Of a stretch of DNA of 64,000 bases, positions 10,792 to 22,800 are shown piece by piece (the stretch's first letter is position 1; the number at the start of each line of letters is the position of its first letter). The DNA is from Hydractinia symbiolongicarpus. Lineage: Eukaryota; Cnidaria; Hydrozoa; Anthoathecata; Hydractiniidae. A program made the position numbers and the translations under genes. The stretch is from assembly GCF_029227915.1 (NCBI RefSeq), contig NC_079884.1:22568001-22632000 (forward strand), given 5' to 3'. A model generated the notes under the pieces. It was not told the origin of the DNA and searched no databases. It saw nothing but the letters and a program-made list of their open reading frames with translations.

Positions 10792-13479
10792 TTGCACGCT
10801 TTATAGAGCCACCATCCAGTATTGAAGAGGCCGAGAGACAATTAAAAAATGCTGAGCTAGCTGCAGAAGCTCTTACCCATCTTGAAATGCAAGTTGGTAT
10901 CGATCCAGAACATCTGGTCAGCAACACACACAAGTATGTCATGAGCCTGCAAGCAGAGAAAGCAAAGTACGACGCTGATATTAGATCACATATTAACAAG
11001 GCACGAGAAGCTGAAAAAAGGGCGTCGGTTCCAGTTCACGATGAGGTGAAGAAGTCTGAAATCTCTGGCGATGTAGCTGCTGCTAAGAAACAGTTAGAGA
11101 GTGATCGTAGCAAAATTGAAGAGATTAACACGCAGTTGAAGCAACTAAAAGATATTGAGTTGATGGCTACAGGTTTAGAAGTAGCGAAATACCTTGCAAA
11201 AGAACGAGCGCAGCATAATTTAGTTTTGGCTAAAGAAAACGCAGCAAAAACGCAAGTTCCTATGCCAGTTCAACCTGTACAACAAATGCAACAACCACAA
11301 ATGGAAGTGACACAGCAACAACCTTCTGTTGACGCAAATTCACTTTCAATGCAGCAATCTCAACCTGGCGAAACGGTTGGTACATGGGGTTATCCTAGTG
11401 GGCAGCCTGCGGTGCAACCTGTTGTAGCTGTTCAACCCCAAATACCGGCTTACCAACCACCAATTGCACCTCTGCCGATGTATAGTGCACTGCAACCAAC
11501 TACACCTATGCTTCAACAACACCAGATGGGAGAACAAAGAAACGAAGAAAGTCGACCATCCTTTAATACACCAGCCATAAAAGCTCCTCTTACCCAATAC
11601 TTATCTAGCTACATACAGTCTCAAAAAAATAGTGCGAATCAATTCGCTGCTCAACCTCATTGGCTTACTGCCGCATCAAGACCTTTCTCTCAACCAAGAC
11701 CAATGTTCCATCAACCTCTTCCGCCAGTATACCATGAAGAACATGTTGAAGGAGATCAAAGACATTCAACTGCTAAAACCCCTTCAGATTCGCAATCTCT
11801 GTTCATGCTCAGGCCTCCGCAATCTGCTACTGCTAATGTTAACTTAATAACGTCATTTGCTCGCCCTTTAACTCAGAAGAGTATTGGTTCAGCGGATCAT
11901 GAAATAACCAAAATCGAACAACCACATAAAATTCCTAATACAAATGATGAACACAAAGATTCAGAGGAAAATCACGACGACAGTGCGGGAGGGATGCTAT
12001 CTTTTCCTGGAACAACCTACTCGCCACCTCCGTCTTGGTTGCAACAGCCCAATGATAGTCGTGCCCAAGCAGCTAGAATACCATCACAAGGAGCGTCTAG
12101 ACCTTACTCGCCACCTAATGGGTTCCATCCCAGTATTACAGAAATTTCTGGGCGTCCTGCATATCACCCCAACATTGGTGTCGCGCCTCTGTCTACATTA
12201 CACCCATACGAACCTTCAGCTGAGCCAGTAACAGGTGCGATACCTTATCATCAATTTTCACAACAGTCGTCACTTTCGGCACCATCGATGGCTTCTTATA
12301 CATCTCAGCCAGCTCCAGTGGAACCTGTCGCTCCTATTCAGAACATAGCACCGGTAGCTTTCAATTCACATCAGAATTTCCAAAATACATTATTCAACGA
12401 TAAGGAGGCAGTGGAAATGCGACCGGGTACTCCTATGAATTATGCAGCACCCCAAAACCAACAAGCACAAGTAGGGGAGGTTATCAATACAAACCCTCAA
12501 GACGAAGTAGTGACTGTTAACCGGAAACCTGAACCGGAGCCTACCCCTCCTCCTCCTCCGGACATGTCGGGCAATTTACCCGGTTGGATGGGTGCGGTGG
12601 ATAGTGCAAAATATGGTAACGATGTTAGTGATCGTCTTAGAGAAACGAACGGCTCGAAACCGGCATCCACGCCCCCTTCAGATAGCGATGATCAAAACGG
12701 TACACCTCCTTTTGTATACATGTTCTTCCTTTTTTATAAAGTCTCTTTTAACTGCACGTATTAGCCTGAAAATTACTTTTATTTTAGTCTGAAAGTTGCT
12801 AAAAAGTTACCAAATTTAACATCACATTTGACAAGACTCTTGGGCTTTTTCAAACAGTTGCCTAGGTTTTGACCCAAATTTACAGCCTCGGTCCTTAAAT
12901 TGATTACTTATTAAAAAAAAGGGTCATTTGGAGCGATTTTTAAAAAAAACAATTATTGTTACTGATGTTCATCTTCTTTTTTTTAATTTAGTTAAACGTG
13001 AATACCTTCATCTACAAAAAGCACAAGCAAAATTGCAAGACACTTTCAAAGCAGCATCAGCGGTAACGCATATTGAATCGTCTGTTGGTTTCGATCCCGG
13101 CTCAATTGCTAAGATGGTAGATTTCGTCAAAACTGCTGCAATTAAAGATGTAAAACTCTCTAAAGAAACAGTCGATAAAGATAAGGAGACTTTAAAGAAA
13201 GTAGAAGAAAATTCTATTAGTAAAAAATCTGAGATTGCGAAAAAATCCGAAGTAGACAGTGTTGCGTTAGAGCATGCTAAAGAAAAACTAAAAAGCGATG
13301 AGGTGGTTTTAGCTGATGCCGAAGATCGGCTGGATAAAATTCAGAAAATGGAACTAATTGTCACGGAAATTGAAGTGGCGAAATATTATGCTGCGAACAA
13401 AGCCGAAAATGAAGTGCAAGGAGCCAAACGAACTCTGGATTCGTTAAAAAGAAATGAAGTGCATAAACCGGAAAAATAA
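10792..13479 (+). CDS. Coiled-coil protein with duplicated helical module around a Pro/Gln-rich core
   Basis: Exons 10792-12699 and 12992-13479. The donor is ACG/GTACAC and the acceptor TTTAATTTAG; the split codon gives Val and phase is kept. About 797 residues are visible and the frame is open at the left, so an upstream exon is needed. A segment starting with the ATG at 10619 (MAYNLLKPTT), spliced from about 10648, would fit the phase, but its donor is weak. The N-terminal helical part (to about residue 150) and the C-terminal exon (162 codons) share a pattern: G-[IF]-DP, a charged coiled coil, then DIELMATGLEVAKYLA versus KMELIVTEIEVAKYYA. Between them lies a long region rich in Pro, Gln and Ser with a PPPPPDMSG stretch, probably disordered. 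The tail after 12699 in the same frame is intron read-through. I do not recognise the family; a scaffold or cytoskeletal role is only a guess. Confidence 0.75.
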
Positions 13480-13620
13480 TGCGCAAAAAAGTTGTGGGAT
13501 TTTAAATGTTGTGGTTGTTTTGCTGAATGTATATAAACACACAAACTCGTGTCACGATGTGCGTCTCGTTATGTACCAGACGGAAGAAAATTAACGTATT
13601 CCGTGTAATGTCTATTTTTC

Positions 13621-13722
13621 CATCCTCGTCCCCAGGGTTTGTTGCCTATGTCAAAGCTGCTAGCGCTTACTTGAAGGCTAAACAACGGCCTTGATGTTAC
13701 AAAAGCCCCTGGGACGAGGTTG
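13621..13722. mobile_element. Short TIR element of the CTCGTCCCC family
   Basis: Starts CATCCTCGTCCCCAGGG and ends, on the other strand, CAACCTCGTCCCAGGGG. The nine bases on each side (13612-13620 and 13723-13731) match at seven positions, as expected for an old 9-bp target duplication. At 102 bases it has no coding capacity. Confidence 0.7.
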
Positions 13723-15266
13723 TTATATTTCTTTCATTTAGTTATTTTTGTGTTTGTGCTGCTTTGTGCTGAATGCAAATCCAACGTTCAAATTCTTTCA
13801 ACTTTTCACTAAAAAAATTAACTTTTATTTATTTTGTCTTTTAGGCATTTTGACGATTTTACCGAATTTTCCTTCTTATTCATACAAATTTTTATACGCT
13901 GTACTGTATACCTTTTCTAAATACAAACCTATCCTATGACCCAAATTTTGGAAAGTGTACGGTACAAATACCAATGCAGAATATTGACATCTAAAGTTGT
14001 TTTTCGGATTCTCTCACTATTCGACTTGTGATGTAACTTGTGTGTCAAATTCAATTGTCAGTGGCTTTATCTTTCATGCTCACGATCGTGTTGTCAAGTA
14101 GCGTATTGTAGTTAATCCGCCATGTTTTCTATCAAATATCTATACATCCACTTTGCATTATCCGTTATGTTGTGCAGTGTAAATAAATAAATAAATGAAA
14201 GTTCACTGATTTTGTTATGTGTTCTGTGTTTTATCATGTTCTGTCAAATACGCAACTGTACATTTTGTAAAATAGTAGTTTTATATCTCAATTTTTTATA
14301 AACAAAAAATCACGTTTTGTACTTGTTTCTTTTTATTTCGTATAGACATTCATGCGGCGCTTACATAGGAGTTTTATATCGCTCGTAGTGAATCGCTGGT
14401 CTTGCAACAGAATTTTATTTGGGTTAGATTCCTTTCACTTTAGACGGAGTGGAACTTTGCGTAAACGCCGCTTATTGGTTTTGAAAACGTTTTAAGGCTT
14501 TGGCGTAAACACTAAAAAAAGATAAACTTAGCAACCGTGTGCATAGCAGCAACTCTTGGCGAACATAACTAAAGGACTGTATTGATTTGTACCGAATGGT
14601 AGCCTTATGATAGAGCGTTCGCTCTCAGTGCGGGAGGTCTTGGGTTCAAACCCCGGCCGAGTCATGCTAGAGATTATAAAAGTGTAAAGATATCCTTTCT
14701 GCTTAGCGCTCAGTATGGGAATAGGATTGATATCTTAGTTGCTTGTCTAGTTGAGTTATTGCTGTGCTTGCACGACCTTCGTAACTCAAATGAGAGCTTT
14801 AAATGCACTAGAAGCCCTTTTGAAGGACCCTCGTTGATACCAATAAGAACTCAAGAGGTTATCCTGGGTAAATAATTTCAATAATAATAATCAGGTTGAA
14901 AAAAAGCAGTTTTTCATCTGATGACAGAAAATCAGGGTACAACTTTATTGAACACTGTCAAGTTCACAAATATTCGTTTAATTTTCGATGAAAGCCAGGG
15001 TGCAAAAAAGAAACAAAGGTGCGTATTCAAATGTATGGAAAAGTTTTGAAATAAATTTCAAAATATATTTCTGTTAAAGCTTTTTGGTTGTGGTTACTCA
15101 GATACAAGCAAATATTTTTTAGGGTATTTTAAACAGCGTGTTGTGTCAGCCTCACTTTTTTTTGAAAAAACCTAGACAGTAAATTAAACGCAGCGTTGCA
15201 AAAATGAACGCTATGAAGAACCGTACAGGGTTCCTATAATCTATATGTTATAATCAGATCTAAAAT
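13723..15266. other. Intergenic DNA between the coiled-coil and PDZ genes
   Basis: Apart from the SINE at 14591-14892 there is an AAAT microsatellite near 14182-14205 with AATAAA motifs. No gene is supported. Confidence 0.4.
14591..14892 (+). mobile_element. tRNA-derived SINE
   Basis: The 5' part looks like a tRNA gene with a degenerate A box (about 14600-14617, TAGCCTTATGATAGAGCG) and a good B box GGTTCAAACCCC (14643-14654), followed by CGGCCGAGTCATGC. It then continues as unrelated sequence and ends in an ATAATAATAA tail at 14881-14892. The polymerase III promoter parts and the tail are typical of SINEs. Confidence 0.72.
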
Positions 15267-18200
15267 TTATTTATTAACAGGTCGAAATATTTTAAATTCG
15301 ACAAAGTTTCCTTCCAGCATGGATAGCATGTTGTTGGCTTCATTAACTGTCATTCCGTTGGTAGAAAGTCCGTCTATCTCTAAAACCTCGTCTCCTATTT
15401 TAAATACTTTTGCAGCTGGACTAGGTCTTTTCACATCGCGTATGGTCATGTTGCTATCACCATACGGAGATACACACCCTCCTCCCAATTTTAATCCTAA
15501 CCTTTTACGATCCGCGATCCACACAGTTAAGATATGGGTGTTCTCAGGCGTTTCGGATTTTCCAGTAATTTGAAAATCTTCCGTGCTTACATTTTTTTTG
15601 CTTTTTTTACGCCGAAAACTATTTCGAATTACTTGAGCAGGTGATTTGGCGAAATTCCTTAAGTTTTCTTGCGTGGTCAGTTCAGTGGATCCATCTAAGT
15701 TGTGATGGTCGACCATGTCAAATGATTGGTTCATTCTGTCTAGCCAACCGTGTTGTAACTTTGAAGGAATACACTATAAAATATTCAATCAAGTTTTGAA
15801 CAATGGGGATCATACAGTGTAATTGCTAACTTGGTGGCGTGTCAAACAAAAGCTGCTTAATATCGGCATTGTGATTCAGTTTGTTCCTACTGTGTATTTT
15901 ATTTTATTTTTTTTGCAAAAAATTGTAAAAGAATGTCTGATACTCGCCAGTATTCCTTACAAACAACTAAATAAAATCTTTCTATTCTTACCTGCTCAGT
16001 GGTAGCTGAAGTGGAATTACTTGAAAACGAGGAAACCGTGGATGCGGACAAAGTTGAAGCCAGGCTACATTGTGAGTTACTTCGGCTACGTCGAGGTGAA
16101 AACGCGTTTACTTCTTCCTGTTCTTCTTCCTTCTCCAGTTCCAGCTTTTCGATTTCGTCGGCGATATATTTTCCATCGTTGTCGGGTAGTGAAAATAAAA
16201 CTAAATTTCGGAGATCATCCGACTTGTTATTTGTATGGTCGGTTGTTCGTCGTCTTTGTCGTTGCTTAGGAGCGCAACTCTTTCTTCCGTACGCACCAGA
16301 AAATGATCGAGTTCGCCTCAGATCTCTATCCGGTGTTGTATACTGCAATCTCGCAATCTTCTTGTTTTCTTTGTCATCATGTTCGTGCTTAAACGATTTG
16401 AACAAAACTGGTTCCTTTAATTCGTCTTCCGGACAATTAGCACAGCATATATCAGTACTTTCACATTCCTCTTGTATGGATACTTGCTCATAAACATGGC
16501 TAACACTGGAAAAAGGATGTTTATACCAATCAAAACTACGATCTGACGGCTCCACACCTCTTCTTATCGTCATGGTAACCTCATCAGTCGCCTTTGAAAA
16601 CAATGCGAGGATTTGTGAATGTTTTAGGCTTACTGTTGGTATTCCATACAATTCTTTTATTTGATCTCCAATTAACAATTTTTCTTCTGTGCGGCTGGCT
16701 GGCGAGTTTTTCCTAATGTCTAATATAGTCGGCCAACTTGGGTTAAACGCTTCGCCGTTTAAAATAGTCAAACCTGCTTCTTCGTTCGGCTTTTTATTTA
16801 TCTAGAATTCGAAAATAACAAGTGTTGCAAATATTTTGGCAACGGCAATGTGTTAACAGTTACGCAGAATACTAAAATAGTTCTCAAATATCTTTATTTC
16901 CTTGTACTTGTCGCAGCTTCTGCTTTTTTTAATTTTGCGCTGAAACAGGTGGAGTGTTCACATTACAAAATTAAAATGGTTGCCAACGGCTCTGTGTTTT
17001 AAAGGCTCAATATAACACGGTAGAAGAATTTGAATTGTTATTTGGCAGCAAAATTCAGCGGTACATTGGTGAAGATGGAGAAATTAGTGACGGAACTAAT
17101 TATGAGTGGGAAATTGAAGAAAATATTTTTTTTTACTTTAAACAAAGCAAGAAAAATAATAAAAATTGCCCGCGAAAGTTTCTGCCCTTAAAGTACTAGA
17201 AGGTTAACTTTTTAAAAACTTCCTTTGACGCGCCACTAAAATACGGCCCTCTGCTTTTATTTCTGTATCAACGGCCCTGATGAAAAGTTTATGGTGAGGG
17301 GAAGCGCACACGATCATGTCCTGGTTATTGCGTGTGAAATTACCCTTTACCAATTTTAAACGTGTGGGGGAGTGCGCGCTTGGTCTTTCAGGGATTTCAT
17401 TTTTTCACCGTCTGCGAAAAAATTCGCAACATATAATTATACAAAGAATATACATAAAAATACTTAACAATACACCACGTGTTGATCACAATACATTATT
17501 ATTTCTATTATTGACGCCTTTTAGAAATACGTACTGAAACCCCAGCACCCTTTTAAAATGGCGGCTATCATCAATATAATATAGTTGATTCTCGGGATGA
17601 TTTTGTCATGCAAGTTTTAGCACTGGAAATAAATTTTGTCTTTAAATTTAACATTAATTGTAAATATCGAAAATAATGATCACCATTTTTTTTCCTGAAA
17701 AGACATATTTTTAATGGATATCGTTATAAATTATTTATAACACCTGATCACGAAAAACAATCTACCCTACCTTTATCTCGGGTTTTTTCTTTTTTAATGT
17801 TTATTGATTTATTTCATTTCTTTATTTACTTTTCTCATTTAAAAAACAAAAAAAAATTCCTCTATTCTATACACTGTGTTGAAATTAGAAATTATCCCCA
17901 TTATTGTTAGTTCACGGGCAGCGCCCGAACATCGTTAAAAGGCTGATCCCAATTTGCTGTGGATGAATAGCTTTTGTTTTGCTAAATGCAATTTCGAAAT
18001 GCTACCCGAAAAATTCAGAAAAAAATAAATTAGGAAATGTCGAGTTTTAAAAATTCGTTGGAATTTCGCCTGTGACCGGTGATTCAACTCCCAATATGAA
18101 CGTTCAGAAAGTGTTGTTACCAGGCCTACATATAAATCAACCCATCGGTAGGTTATGATGGCAATATATATCTAGCAGTTTTTAAACACTGGAGTGACAG

Positions 18201-18691
18201 TTCTGTATAAATATTTTGTAAATAAAATAGTTCAGATAGAAAGAATCGTTCTTGCAAACTAGGGAAGTAAGCTGCGAAAAACGCATTTTAGTGCGCATGA
18301 CTTTTACAAGCTGTCTTCACGATCTCTGCAGCACAAGGTCTGGTAAAAAGTTGCGTTATGACGTCATTAAACATGCTTTGTCGTTGTGTGCACTGAGGCG
18401 TGAATAAAATATTGTGCATCATATGTTCTTGTTGTTTTACCGTGAACATCTTTCAAAAAACAAAATAAAAAAACTAACCCTGATATAAATTTCTGCTCCG
18501 ACATCGTTGTACGACAGCCGTCTATCATGCTGTTGGATGTTCTTTTGTTGTTGTTGTTGCGAACGAAATAAATCTTCTTTAGAATAGGGTGGTGGTGGAC
18601 TTATGTCTATGTAATTCTGTAAAAAAACATCATTCCTGTCGTAATTCAAATTGTCCAACTCTTGATCAAGATCCCATAATTTCCCCATCAT
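15267..18691 (-). CDS. Two-PDZ-domain scaffold protein with a PPPY motif
   Basis: Exons 18691-18479, 16801-15992 and 15773-15267, all in phase 0 (donors GTTAGT and GTAAGA; acceptors TTCTAG and TTTATAG), 509 residues. Exon 1 begins MMGKLWDLDQELDNL and holds ISPPPPY, a PY-type ligand for WW domains, then a Gln run. Residues about 72-150 form a divergent PDZ domain (GLTILNG, LLIGDQIKELYG, MTIRRG). A middle part with many Arg and Ser follows, then an acidic EKEEEQEE stretch. The C-terminal PDZ (about 420-505) has LGLKLGGG as carboxylate-binding loop, then FKIGDEVLEIDG and VNEANNML. It probably tethers membrane proteins at the cell cortex; ligands cannot be read from sequence. The frame opens earlier at a GTG (18724), but the ATG at 18691 is the first usable start. 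I cannot name the orthologue. Extra exons in the 1.7 kb intron are possible but not needed for phase. Confidence 0.78.
17005..17199 (+). other. Exon-like open frame inside the PDZ gene intron
   Basis: After a possible acceptor TTTTAAAG, 64 codons run to a TAG with protein-like composition (AQYNTVEEFELLFGSKIQRY and acidic residues after it). There is no ATG and no partner exon. It could be a gene fragment brought in by a transposon, a terminal exon of an unseen plus-strand gene, or chance. Confidence 0.2.
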
Positions 18692-19898
18692 TGTATATCC
18701 AAAAAATTCCACTTCTACTAACACATATACGACTGTGAATGTTGTGTGTGAGAGACTTTTAAATGGGTGAGGGCGTTAGATTTCTTTTGTGTACTTCGCA
18801 CAATATTTAATCCTATTTTAAATCCAAGTTTAAAGTTATTTCAAATGTTCGACTACTCTTTCAACGCCATACAATATTAATGTGATTAATTCCTTCCCGT
18901 CTTCTTCATTTTTTACAATAACACTATATGAAATATTCGCTCAACGTTCTTCAAATTTAAAAAAAAATTCAAAAACTTCTGAATAATTTTTAAAAGGCAT
19001 ATGAGTTATGCGTAAATATCGAAAAGGTAAAACAAGTCGGATAAATTTTATTTTAAAATTCTCTTTTGTACGATATCATGCGCAGATTGTGTGTTTTTAG
19101 TACAAACCACACGGCAGATGCTTAATTATTCATAACACATGCTCCCAAAATTAATACTCTCCTCCATAGATACTAATTATTAGCACAGCGATGTTTCAAA
19201 TAAACGCCCGGGGTGCTTTAGAGGTGCTTAAAAAAATTTCTATTTTTTTTAACATAATATCTTCATCATTATCAATATCATCGTCTACCACTTTTTCTTC
19301 CCATATTTCATATGCGTATGAAGATGTATGAGACAGGGGTTGAGATTTAACCATGTACACACATATCGTGTGTACATGGTTAACAACATGCAAGGCTTTG
19401 TCAATACGAAGAAGCACTGAATGCTTCTTTAAACTTCCAAAATGACTAAGAGGACATTAAGAATAATTTGAAGCTTCGAGTTAAAAAAGTTAGAACATTA
19501 GCGGCTGCTGAAAAGATGGGTTCTTATACATTTAATCCGTTTACGATGAAATCAGAAACAATACAATTCAATGATTTGATTGAGAACATATTGATTCGCT
19601 GATTAAATTATTTAGTATCTCCGGAAATGTCGATATTAGACACCGGCTAAATTTAATCTACCCTAAATTGTGGGCTAGAAGGTATCGACAAAAAAAATTG
19701 TTCTGATCCAGTACCGACACTACTTATCCGCGTTACGTAATGATTTTTGGGTGTTATCACAAAAACCGATATTACAGGGAGGGATGAAGTACGACAACGT
19801 GGATATGAACAGGAGCGGTTTATTAAACAAGCTTCGGTTACAAATTACAAACATGTTGCCATGAAACCAACGCATGTCCAACAACGATCGGAAGCTTT
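18692..19898. other. Intergenic DNA between the PDZ gene start and RPL39 end
   Basis: Holds the upstream region of the PDZ gene, the hairpin at 19347-19383 and a TTTATT at about 19822 that reads AATAAA on the minus strand, a likely polyadenylation signal for RPL39. A short minus-strand frame at 19196-19417 is not supported. Confidence 0.45.
19347..19383. repeat. Perfect 16-bp inverted repeat
   Basis: Arms 19347-19362 (TTAACCATGTACACAC) and 19368-19383 are exact complements around a five-base loop. Probably a hairpin left by a small element; function unknown. Confidence 0.8.
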
Positions 19899-22800
19899 TT
19901 AGAGACCAAGCTTTGTTCTTCTCCAGTGACGTCTTTTAGCATTGTATCTAAACGGAGATAGGGACCATTAATTATTTCCAGACAATTGTAAGGAGGTCGG
20001 GGTATTGACTCACCTGCTAATTTTATTTTAAACAATTGAAAATTTGTCCGCCTAAGTTTTTGTGCAACGGGTTATCGTGAAAATCATTATTTTTTTCAAT
20101 TAATTTATCGTGAAAATTATTTTTTTTAAAATAAACAGTGAAAGTAAAGACAAGTATTAAAGAGAGTTTCCTTTTAACTAGAACGTAGATTTCTATTTTT
20201 GTCTATCCTTTTACGCACAAATGAGTTACACAAAAATAGGTCAAATGTTTTTAAAAAATTAAAGGAAAAAATTTCATTCACTTTAGATTTCATAAATTGA
20301 CATTTCCAACGACACTTCCATATCAAGAACAATGTTTGTACTCCTTATACACTCAAATTTGAGGAGATTCAGGATTTTTGATGAGGATTTTCAACCTTTT
20401 TTGAGAAAATGTATTTTCATAAAACAGTTGATTTGTGAATATCTTCATTTCTTAAAAAAAAGATAGAATTTAAGAAGATTTTTGAAGTGAACGTCATGAG
20501 TGGAAGAAAACGTTCCAAAAGATACACAAAAAAAACAAATCTGTTATTTTGTCAAATTTGTTTTTATATCATTGGATGGCACATTTCAAGGTACAATCGT
20601 ACTGTTGTTCTGGACATACTGATCTTTCAAACGAATAAATTGTTAGGATTTTATCACAAGTACAATGGAGTAGGACGAAAAGTATATTGTAGTATATTAG
20701 CATAGCATTATAGTACTTTATTTTATAGCAAAAACAACATAGAAAGTTTAATAGAGAAATCACTGGACCAAAAAATACATACCTAATTTTATTTCCTGTT
20801 CTCATTCTGATCCACTGTGGAACTGGTCTATTTTGGTTCATTTTCTTCGCAAGCTTTCGCTTGATAATAAATGTTTTGTGTGCACTCTAAAAATAAAAGT
20901 TAAAATAATTCATATTGGGATTTACATCCAAATCAGGTTAATTAAAAATTCAGCTGTTTAAGCACTTATTTATAGTCCAGGAATATATAACACATTCTAC
21001 CACCTTAAAGATTTTCTTGTGGTTTCCTACAGAAATAAGTGGATATGTCCATTGCTCCTGACGCAAAATTAATACATGTAATGCATGGAAAGTGACATGC
21101 AGAATTCTTGTAATTTTAAATTCCCACAAAAATGTTTTTTACTCCATTCATTAAAACAATCTCTTTTATAATAGCTGTATTGTGTCTGTCTCTGTGCGGA
21201 CCCCCCACTGAGTTAGAAAATCGTGCTACGGAAACACGAATATCAAATGCAATATATTTTTATCCACTTTGTTGCAACGGGTAAATTTAAAGGACGCGCG
21301 AACCCATGGATTTTTCCACAGGCTATCGACTAGTCTATATTATAATACCCGTACACGTCTGTCCGTCTGTCATGCAAAATGGTAGCACGGGTTAACGACT
21401 AGTTTCTTAAAAATCTTTATTGGCTTATTGACACATTATCACTGAAAAAAACCTGCTTGAAGCTAAATGTGAAGTTGTTAGCAATTCCAATTACAAATAT
21501 CATTTTTAAAAATCATGTTTCTCTCCCAAAGGTTATATAGGTTATATTCCATAAAAAAGATTAGGTGTTTTGGCATGACTTTATAAAAAAATAAGTGTTC
21601 GCCTGAAAACGGCTGCATCTATTTTTAAAAATATTAAAAAAAGCTTTTTGGTTGTAGTATTACAGCAACAATATTGTATCTTGGCACCTTTTAAAAACTT
21701 ATTAAGGTGAGGGTTTATCTTTTGAGCATGGTTCTTTAAATCGTGATTTTTTCAGCGATAGTTAATCAAAGTTTTTTCATTCAGACATCACCAAAAAGCA
21801 TTTTTAAATACCTATCAAAATAATATAAAAATTATTGGAAACTTTTTAACTCGTGAAAAGTACAGAGACATTTTTGACACACACCCTGCCTTCAAAAAAG
21901 TGACGTCATTTATAAAACTTATTTGTTTCTAAATCTCATTCGATGTTCCTTAGAATTGTGTTAGGTGTATGCTAAAAACGATTTTTTATTTTGTTTACCA
22001 AAGTCCCTGTGTTTGATTCCTTTTCTTTTTTAACTTAAACTTTTGTCTTTAAGATGTAATATCTAGAGAATCGTTGATTTTTTAAAAGTAAAATAAAAAA
22101 TCTCTTTTAGATAAACACGTTGGCTTCAGCACAGTCACACTTTCCCTTGTAGATCTTCTGTGGTTTCGTAAAAGAGATTTGAAATGTAATAGATGGTATA
22201 CAAAAAACAACACTACAAAGACGCGACTGAGAATAACATAGAAATAGAACTTTCTAAGTTGTTTAACATTTTTCTGTGACTTGCAGAAACAGAACAAGAT
22301 GACATACCTTGTTAGAACTGAAAGGGTTTTTTTCAGATGGTCATTTCTTTTCGAAAAAGGAAATATAATTTATTTTTAAAAGTTATACTGAAGAGGATGG
22401 TAAGTGTTAAAAAAGGTATACCGTCACATTAACAAGTCAGAGAAATATAGAATTAACATCAGTGCTTTAGTTTCGTTAGCCTGGCTTTGTATTACTGCTC
22501 AAAGGAAGTCTGCCCATGATGTTTTTCATCACAGGTATGTGCTAGAATTTTTAAATACAACACTGGATATTGTACTGTTAATAAACACCATATCACTAAG
22601 AAAGCATGTTTAGCTCACACATTTTTTGTAATAGATGAAGCAATGCTAAAATAAATTATGTGATTCTCTCACTTAATAAGTTCCATGCATGTTGTTTATC
22701 AACATCCTTGTGTTTAACCTTTTTAGATCAAAATTGAATCACGAAATTGATTAATATACTGTAGCAAATAAGCTGGGGTCGGTAATTATTTTAGAAAGTG

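Noticed and set aside
15999-16493. 164-codon plus-strand frame rich in Ser
   Set aside because: Antisense shadow of PDZ gene exon 2.
20569-20841. 90-codon minus-strand frame starting [10 protein letters not shown]
   Set aside because: Starts at an internal Met of eL39 exon 2 and continues past the GTATGT donor into intron 2.
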